Shown here in pieces: positions 56,485 to 64,000 of a stretch of 64,000 nt of DNA. Position 1 is the first letter of the stretch, and each line of letters begins with the position of its first letter. The notes under the pieces are model-generated. The model had not been told where the DNA came from and made no database searches. It worked only from the letters and a program-made list of their open reading frames with translations. Position numbers and translations under genes: made by a program. Origin of the DNA: Saccharina japonica (lineage: Eukaryota > Sar > Phaeophyceae > Laminariales > Laminariaceae); contig MEHQ01003632.1 of NCBI GenBank assembly GCA_008828725.1, positions 617,241 through 681,240 of the forward strand. Direction: 5' to 3'.

Positions 56485-58482
56485 CTGCAGGAGGAGTGCG
56501 CAGGGTTAGACATCAAGGGCGGAGCTACAGTAATAATGGACGAATCGATCGACCGCTTTCGAGAGAGGGGGGAAAAAAAGGGGGGCCTGGTTGAACGCTC
56601 CTTGCCTAAAACATACTTGTGCAACTTCAACACAACTTTAATTTATACAGTGTGCTGATCGATGACGAAGGAGGAGCTTGTCGTTCTTCTCCTACCGCTT
56701 TTTTAGTGCTTGGAAAAGAGCAACACGAAAGAGCGCAGGGGAGGGCACTCGTGGCGCGGGACGTGCCCAAGCGCTGAATAACTTTCGAAGCAGCAGGAGC
56801 AGCAGTAGCAGCAGTAGCAGCAGTAGCAGCAGTGGCAGCAGTCACTGGATAAGGGTTGACGACGCGCACGAAAGTAGCGGAGCATCCATTCTCTAGTGTT
56901 GAGGGTATCGAGCGAGAATCGAGCTTCATACGATACCGGTAACACAAAAAAAAAAACTACCGTAATACTTGTATGATACGATTTCGATATTTGATATTTG
57001 ATACATCATCAAAGCTTTCGTTCGGTATCAACAAAAAAACACACGTGCGTGCCAGGGGATGGAGGGCAAAAGCTGTTCGATATTTCGATATGATGATATC
57101 CAACACTAATATTCCATTCCCATTACTGGTTCGTCGTGCAGCTCTTCTCAGGCGACACAACTATTAACACTACGTACCTGGTACGTACCTGGTAATACGC
57201 AGAAAGTGCTTCAGGGGGCTTTGCATTTTTTTTCCCTGCGGCCGTCTAAGTGAGTGATGGCAATTCAGCAGTGTCTATCGTGATACTCTTCTTGCTGGTG
57301 CCGAAAGTTGTTCGAATGGGCAGGAGAATGCAGCCCCAGTCGATCGAGGAATGGTTTCTCCGGAAAATCATACGGTGTGCGGGAAGGGGTCGGGGTGGGG
57401 GTCTACGGTACCCACTCGTTTTTGTTTTGTAATTATTATTACTGTGCTTGCCATCGGGCAACGTGCGGCTTATTGCGCCAATCGCAAAATATGACGAAGA
57501 AACAACGAAAGAACACGCGTACGATACAAAAGAACGACGTACCCAAAAACCCGATTTGACGCATAAAAAGCCTCCTCAACCAAAACGCCCTTGCATCTCA
57601 CCCGCCAAACAAGCAACTGAGCCCCCCCCCCTCCACTCGTAAGCGTTTCCAACGAAGCATCGATCAAAAACTTGAAAATTGAAATATAGAACCTCCCGAA
57701 ATCAACTAAAAAAAAAACCACAGCAGTAACAACTGTCCATAGACATGGTTGGTTTCACTGGTATAGATGTGGAGGCGGTACTTTTATTCAACCTCAGGAA
57801 GAAGGCCCCAGCGGTAATTTCTCGCCCCACAAAAATACATGTCCAGAAGAACACCAAGGCGGGGCAAGCAACTTGATTGACCCTTTTTACTACAGGAGTA
57901 GTTAACAGTGCGCTGCACATACACCTGGATTTGACTCAAAATTCAAGTGTTTTGTCCCAGTACCAGGAGTGCAGTCCTTAAGGCTTAAAGGCATTTAACA
58001 CCCAAACACATTCAAGTTTTGTGTGAGGGACCAACCACATCGTTACCAGGGGCAACCGGCACGACATCATTTCCAAGGAACATATACATATACAGTAATC
58101 AGAAACAAATGTGGTCGGTAAATATGGGGGAATATGTGGTTTTCGGGTCCATCTTGGGTTCTGATTTCCATTCTTTTTCGTTTCTCCCTTTTTTTCTTTT
58201 TCAGGCAGCGTGCCATTTATATTCGTAGTACATAGCAGAAACAAGTCGGTGCCGCGGTGCTTTATTGGAAGCGGGCATCACCACGAACAGAACAGAACAC
58301 ATGGTAAAAACTGCAGTTGGCACAACAGCACTTTTGACGGGTCCTTAAAAAATCATACAGAGAGCACGGCGATTGCTGTAACGGAAATAAGTCACGACGC
58401 CAAGAAGAGAGTAACAAGCGACACCACCGGCCGTTGACATGGCTACGGGCGATTGGAGGGAAGGAGTGGGGGGGCTGTGCCA

Positions 58483-58649
58483 TTAAGAATGCCGCCGTAC
58501 GTACGGTGGCAAGTAACCGAAGAAGTCTGCGTCATTGGCCATCATCCTCGCTATGTGTGTGCACCACTCAATAAATAGCCGGAGCCGGCAGCGTAGGGCT
58601 GCTTGGAGTTCCTTCGCTTGTCCACCCTCCCCCGTGTTGAAGTTGTTAC
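58483..58649 (-). CDS. Candidate terminal exon of an unrecognised gene
   Basis: Acceptor ATCATAG/GT and stop TAA. 54 codons with coding-like content: NNFNTGEGGQAKELQAALRC, RLRLFIEWCTHIARMMANDA, DFFGYLPPYVRRHS. If real, it ends a minus-strand gene whose other exons lie to the right, and separates it from the candidate exons at 53-56 kb. No upstream exon was recognised. Confidence 0.35.
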
Positions 58650-59234
58650 CTATGATACATTAGTACTCCCTTTTATCTCATACCTGATACCAGGTATACA
58701 GCGGTTCTTGCATCATATACATATATATACACATATCATATGTGCATCTCTTCTCTTTTTTCACTATTACTAATAGAAGTATACCAATACTGTAATCAAG
58801 ATAACACACTCCCTGGGGACGAAATTTCCGAGCCAAAATTCTCCAAACCCAGATAGGGGAGGCAAACACGACGAAAAGGGTGACTTTTGTTAAGACACTA
58901 TTTTAATAGTCCCTTGGGCTACTGGTAAAAGGTCAACCCATTACCCACCCAAATCTAAGCCTTATAACACCCCCCCCCCCCTTCAGAACCGGGGGTCTTT
59001 GACCTTCGCATGGGGCCGTACGTACCTACTGCTGTAGTCCGAAGTTCTTAACAATCTCTGGGGACCCAAGGAAGAGTGTCCCATCATCAGATTATTTACA
59101 TGAGGGAATTGGTTTTTCTTTAAAAAGAGATTTCATGGTGGTCGTGAGATTTCGAACTCACGATTACTACAACCCGCCATGTGTCCTGCCGTCGACGCCA
59201 TTTGTTAAGGCATTATTAGTAGTCCGTCGGGCTA

Positions 59235-59413
59235 CAGTAGTGGGGCCTATATAAGGCGACATGAATAAGGCGACCACTCGAGATAAGGCGGTCAAAATCG
59301 GCTGGCACGGCTGTAACTTTGAATACAACTGACAATACGAATAAGGCGACCACTCGAGATAAGGCGGTCAAAATGTCTTGGCATGGGGTCGCCTTATATA
59401 GGCCCCACTACTG
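59235..59413. mobile_element. GGGGCCTATATAAGGCGAC-type TIR element
   Basis: ~24-bp inverted ends AGTGGGGCCTATATAAGG / CCTTATATAGGCCCCACT. The interior holds a 36-bp direct repeat (GAATAAGGCGACCACTCGAG ... GGTCAAAAT) at 59263 and 59339. Flanks add a further TACAG(CAG)TAG palindrome. Confidence 0.8.
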
Positions 59414-59732
59414 CTGTACTGATAAAAGGTTAACCCATTACCCACCCAATCTAGGCCTTGCAACACTTTCAAAAGAACCCCGTGACGAGATCCTTCCTGC
59501 CATACTAATGTAGACTGCTGTAGACGCATGCATGCATGCATACCTCGGCGTTTGCACCTTCCCCCAGTGTCGAGAAAATCAGCTCAAACGTTGGTCCGAG
59601 GGGGGGGGTGTATTACCTTGCTATTAATAATAGTATAATCTGGGATGTATAATATGATGGTCGTGCGTATACAATTGCCTGATTGTGTAGAACGCTCAAC
59701 ACTCCGGGCGGAAATGCAAGGACTGTTATTTA

Positions 59733-59852
59733 CGGGGGACCATAGTTAACAGGACCAAATAGTGTTCGTAAAAATAGGGCTATATGCTATATGTACAGCA
59801 GTAGGTTTTTGTGTTTAACGTAGGTCCACTTTACTGCGGTCGCCCGTAATAA
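59733..59852. mobile_element. GGACCATAGTAAA-type MITE (diverged)
   Basis: TTACGGGGGACCATAGTTAA ... TAGGTCCACTTTACTGCGG with ATTACGGG-type flanks; same family as 14003-14101. Confidence 0.6.
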
Positions 59853-60839
59853 CTATCGATATTTATATATTTATACACGAACGGCCCTTAAACTTACGTC
59901 CGGAGCGGTAAGCAAAAAAGTACCGACATCTCATATACATGGTGTCAGGTATGTTGATATATATATCACCAATGTGGAACTAGCGCCTGCCCCCGAGGCC
60001 AATGATGTCGTAGTGACGAGCTCCCAATCCCTGATGCCTGCAGGGGTCGTTACGGCCGACCGTGCCGAGCAGTTTTCTTCCGTATCATCTAGCAAGGAGG
60101 TGCTAATTGTCTATGTCTCGGAGTGAGCCAAGGGGCGAGCGCGCGAGGGCACCACCCTCGAGGTTTCCGTCCTGTGGGACCCTGCTTATGCGGGGCCCCA
60201 CAATGGATGACCCCGTCGCTTCCCCGGGAAGAGTTCAACCTTACGTCAAAACGAAGGGACCGCTTCCGACCCGGGGTTGATGACTTGGCAGGCTCTTTAG
60301 GCCTGTCGTTTGAGGTATCCATGTTTACATGCGTGATTCCGAGGTCTACGATACATACGTAACTACCCTGTCCTTCACATTACCAGGTATTACTATGAGA
60401 TATAATACCTCCATCGTTCCGAGCTTGTACGTACTTGGTATGTATGTACCTTGTTCTTTTTCTACTACACATCAACATTTTGACGGGTTTTTTTTTTTGT
60501 ATTTTCGTGCGCTTGCCTCGGAGGGTAACATGTTGATGTATATAGGAACTGCAAAGTAGGTGTTGAATATCGTAACAAAAGGTTCCACATTTCGACGCGG
60601 GTCAACGACGGAAGAAAGAGGGCTGAATGGAGTCTTCTCGCGATGACAAAACAATGCAAGGCACGAACCGCAGTGGGGAGGGGGGAGAAAGCCTGATATG
60701 TGACCCCGGATCTGAGTTTCGACTACTAATAGGAGAGAGACAAGAAAAAGGGCGAAGATAGTTAATGGGGCGGTAAAAAACACACGCACACACACGTTGG
60801 ACCGGCGAAACAGATCACGATCCAGATAATATACGTAGG

Positions 60840-61090
60840 TCCTAACCGCCTGATACGAGACAGATGCTGTGAAGGACCCGTACAGTCCGTATCCAACCCA
60901 CAGAACATGTCCTAGACCATACAGATCATACATATCATACATATCATACAGATCATACAGATCACGCATATCATACAGACCACACAGATCATACAGACCC
61001 TACAGACCACACAAATCATACAGATCATACAGATCATACAGATCACACATATCATACATCTATCATATCTGCCCTGAAAGGTCTAGATCA
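60840..61090. repeat. CAGATCATA minisatellite with GATC-family flanks
   Basis: About fifteen 9-10-bp units (CATACAGAT). The left flank (CAGAACATGTCCTAGACCA) matches 34930-34950 and 53360-53380. Confidence 0.9.
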
Positions 61091-61629
61091 TGACTATTAA
61101 TAGGTGGGGGGATCAGTGATCTCTGTCCGACGTTTGAAAGGTTCGAGGTATCAACACATCAAACTTCAACACATCGCATATATTATACATATAATACATA
61201 GACTGCATACGTACATACCATGATACACCGGTAGAATATTCGATGGGTATGTATGATATGATATTCTATGATATTCTATGATATGATATCATACATATTT
61301 ATACATACTTGATATGTTAACATATACCTGGTATAATACATCAATGACATAGAGACGGGTTGCGCCACGTGCCAAGCCAACAAGGCAACACGCCAAGTTG
61401 ATTCACCGTCTTCCTGTACTTTCGTACGAGTAGTACCTTGTAGTATATGTACTCGTCGTGGGGTATTCTTACTTCAAGTACGGCGAGGCGCAGTCAGTAT
61501 ACGAAGTATATATGTATATATGTACACACATAGTGCGAGTTAATGTTCTGAAGTATACACAGTTTTATTATGATAGTGTATACTGGTACACATATATGAT
61601 CTGATGCGCCCTATGTCGGAGTATACCTT

Positions 61630-61780
61630 ATGTATGTGACCTCCCTTGAGTTCCACAGGAGGTGTCAGATTTTGTTCCCCTCAAAGCACGTGCTTAATTC
61701 GCGCGATGGAAGTATCCCGCGCAGCTTGCAAAGATGAGTTTCGACGAAATCCTCGATCTCACAGCTGTTTTTTTTTTATT
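61630..61780 (+). mobile_element. CACAGCTG(T)n dispersed element
   Basis: Uninterrupted counterpart of 13895-14170: GTGACCTCCCTTGAGTTCCA ... CTTAATTCGCGCGATGG ... GATGAGTTTCGACGAAATCC ... CACAGCTG then nine T. Confidence 0.7.
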
Positions 61781-62086
61781 TTCCATCTACGTTAATATGC
61801 AACATCATCATCAACCTTCACAGCAGTTACAGCTATTACACTAACTATAGTATGTATTGTGTGTATACATTCACGTATATACACACATATTCCGATTGCC
61901 TTTCAAGGACTTCAGCGGGAAGACACGACGAAATGACGACTCATACTACTCTCATACAGCATAATCTATCATCAGCCTTCTCTGCTTGGTTGGGGAATGG
62001 ACGTTTTACTCCTTAACTATCAATAGACTGAAAGGAGTCGTATTGAAACGACACGGGCGCAGGCAGCATGATACATACAGCTGTAG

Positions 62087-62252
62087 TACAGGACACCTAA
62101 TAAGAAACCGGCTACTAAGAAAGCCAGGCTGCTATCTGGAGGAGAACAAGAAATCCGGGAGTCGTTATCTTGAATTAGTGTAGAAAGCATCGTCTCTAAA
62201 ATAAGAAATCCAGCCTGGACTAGACTTCCTGTTTCTCATTAGGTGTCCTGTA
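62087..62252. mobile_element. TACAGGACACCTAATAAG-type MITE
   Basis: Inverted ends TACAGGACACCTAATAAGAA / TTCTCATTAGGTGTCCTGTA, plus inner inverted AGCCAGGCTG / CAGCCTGG segments; 166 bp. Confidence 0.75.
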
Positions 62253-62332
62253 CTATTACTGTATGCCTGACTGATACTGATGCGCGCTTGTATGATACAT
62301 TTTACTCCCATATAACTAGACTGCAAGGAAGT

Positions 62333-62374
62333 GCCCAACAACAATAGTATTTTATTATAGGAATAACTTTGTTG
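62333..62374. repeat. Short hairpin GCCCAACAA / TTGTTGGGC
   Basis: 9-bp perfect stem, weakly extended outward (AGACTGCAAGG / CCTTGGGGTCT); probably the core of another small inverted-repeat element. Confidence 0.55.
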
Positions 62375-63199
62375 GGCCTTGGGGTCTAAAGTCTACAGAT
62401 TTAAATGTAGTTTGGTTGCTTGGTTTGGGTATTTAGCTTGATAATTAGAGTGGTTGTTGTTTGATCAAAACCCCCTATTAATATAGACTTTTGAGGGGAG
62501 AATTGACCACAAACGAGTGATGATTACATACGGGATTGGGGGATGATTACGTACGGGATTGGGTACCCCGACTTAAGAGAGAGGGTACCCTACATAAGAT
62601 AATAGTACAGTTCAGAGAGGCCAAATCGGCTGGACCCGTCTACACTAAACCTATATATTCCCCACTGTGGATAAAATACTAGGCTATTAATAGTTAAGAG
62701 AGTTTTTTCTTGGCCTGTACCACACCTACCTCTCTTCATTCGGGGTACCCACTGCTGTAATAGTATACAAACTAACTGGTGTCCGAGGTACAACGCAATT
62801 AGCCGTACGGTTCGGGCGCCACATACATGGTCCTATCTCTCTATATATGCCCGAACTGCTGGGCGCTCACGGTGCTGCTACTCGTAGACGGTTGATGACA
62901 GCAAACTTGCTCTTTTTTTTTTTTTTGGTCGCTACATATTTCAACACTCCCAAAAATCATACATCAGTTGGTCAGACGAATGGGGTCATAAAAGCCGCAC
63001 ACATCAACTCTTCAAAAACACACGTGGAGGGAACGTAGAGGCCTCTTCTACGACAATAATAGTAACATGTTACGTGTCAGTATCCCTCACATTATTAATA
63101 GTTTTAATTTCGTATAACCAGGTACAGTACGAGTATTGGTTTTCATCCCATTTATTTTCGCGCCCTTCATTCTCGCTCCCCCCGATCTCGGGGGACTCT

Positions 63200-63322
63200 T
63201 TAGTAAATCCCCTAGGACTAAATATTTATTTGAATATTGTTACTAAAAATGGGTAACATATACTGGTACATAGTTTCTTGTGTCTGCCGTAGGTCCTATT
63301 TACTATGCCCCCCCCGTAACAG
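63200..63322. mobile_element. GGACCATAGTAAA-type MITE, decayed left end
   Basis: Right end GCCGTAGGTCCTATTTACTATG is clear; the left end (CCCCTAGGACTAAATA) is degraded. Confidence 0.45.
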
Positions 63323-63751
63323 TCGTACCTCAGGTCCGGGGTCGCATATGTATATAGCAGGCTCTTCTCTCCCCTCCCCACTACGGTGCGCGCCTTGCAT
63401 TTTGATCGCGAGAAGACTTCAGCCTTTTCTTCCCTCGCCGACTTGCGTCCAAATTATACATCATAATGCCTGCAATACTCGTAGTGATAACTATTGTTGG
63501 CGTGTGGGGTGGTTTGGGTTTGTTTCGCCCCAGAGTGCAGCAGCAATTTGTGATTTTCACAAGCAACTCACAGAACAGCCAGGGGAGCACGTGGATCGGA
63601 ATCCAAGACGCCACTGCCACCACTCCTAGACAGGCCAACATTAAAGATAAAAAACAAAATCGGAGCGTTGGCATTTCTGTACGAATCGAACGAATCGAGA
63701 AAATTACGACGTGTTTTCTTTTTTCAATGTTATTATTACTTGGTTTCAGGA

Positions 63752-64000
63752 TACCCCCCCCCCCCCCCCCGCCGAAACACCCCACTCCATAAATTATGTA
63801 TATATTTAATAGGTTGGGTTGGCGTCCTGGTTCGGCAATCGACAGCTGTAAAACACCCGCCACTCGGCTGCTGCAGCTAGACAACCAGCCGGGTGCCGTG
63901 TTTTTTTTTCTTATTTTTATTGGCCGGTCACCAAAGTCTGGCGGTCGAGTAGCATCATTTGCTGCGGGGTGATAAACCTTTGTTCCGCACAAGGGGAATT
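63752..64000 (+). mobile_element. A retroposon, cut by the window end
   Basis: Poly(C) at 63752-63770, then ATAGGTTGGGTTGGCGTCC and the A-family 5' region continuing to the last base (TTCCGCACAAGGGGAATT). Confidence 0.82.

Larger units (their letters stand above)
58650..64000. other. AT-rich intergenic or intronic stretch, no recognisable gene
   Basis: Contains several inverted-repeat elements and dispersed repeats. A GC-richer island (about 59985-60330) has open frames on both strands, one plus-strand frame ending at a usable donor (GGA/GTGAGC), but no recognisable family. Confidence 0.5.

Noticed and set aside
57246-57420. Possible terminal exon on the minus strand or an exon on the plus strand
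   Set aside because: Several frames are open and none has convincing motifs or matching splice sites.
59140-59215. tRNA-like T arm (minus strand CGTGAGTTCGAAATCTCACG)
   Set aside because: No matching acceptor, D or anticodon arm; at best a degraded tRNA-derived fragment.
59985-60330. GC-rich open segment that could be an exon or retroelement gag fragment
   Set aside because: Plus and minus frames are both plausible, stops interrupt the best one, and no family is recognisable.

Overview
The window is nuclear DNA from an intron-rich, repeat-laden eukaryote. The best pointer to lineage is a reconstructed first exon at 9853-9627 (minus strand). It encodes a signal peptide followed by an A-S-A-F motif, the bipartite plastid-import signal of algae with red-derived secondary plastids. 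Together with GT-AG introns of several kb, a tRNA gene inside an intron and very abundant microsatellites, this suggests a photosynthetic stramenopile (ochrophyte, possibly brown-alga-like). The species cannot be named from sequence alone. There is no bacterial-style gene organisation, and most long open frames are artefacts of simple repeats.

Three spliced genes can be rebuilt because conserved exons join in compatible phase. (1) Minus strand, 9853 to beyond base 323: a plastid-targeted NAD(P)-binding NmrA/atypical-SDR protein, three exons seen, 3' part outside the window; its 7.2-kb first intron holds a 1,631-bp tandem array. (2) Plus strand, 11862-26511: a BMT5-like (DUF2431) rRNA methyltransferase in seven exons, with a TATA box at 11773; its introns are filled with mobile elements and carry an antisense tRNA-Glu. 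(3) Minus strand, about 52075 (or further upstream) to 34475: an inward-rectifier (Kir-type) potassium channel in about 11-12 exons. Its pore exon is present twice inside a near-identical ~1.5-kb duplication, and one copy abuts an ambiguous base, so misassembly must be considered. An isolated protein-kinase exon lies between the two copies. Decayed copies of the Kir last exon lie downstream at 31.6 and 32.2 kb. Further unrecognised candidate exons (minus strand) lie at 53.6, 54.5, 56.4 and 58.5 kb.

The rest is repeats. The dominant ones are two related families whose 3' ends finish in ATGAGTAC followed by a poly(C) run: a ~510-bp SINE-like element (called A here) and a LINE-like element (B) with a degraded C-terminal ORF. 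Most copies are 5'-truncated and often sit tail-on-tail, which suggests retroposition with a poly(C) tail into poly(C) tracts. Also present are a 1.3-kb near-perfect palindrome of these elements (20.2-21.6 kb), several short terminal-inverted-repeat elements (TTAA-flanked, CCACTCTG-type, GGACCATAGTAAA-type and others), a 0.56-kb foldback element, a 0.65-kb long-TIR element, and a dispersed CCCGA-rich repeat. Intergenic stretches are 9.85-11.77 kb, 26.5-34.5 kb and most of 58.7-64 kb; the last has no recognisable gene.
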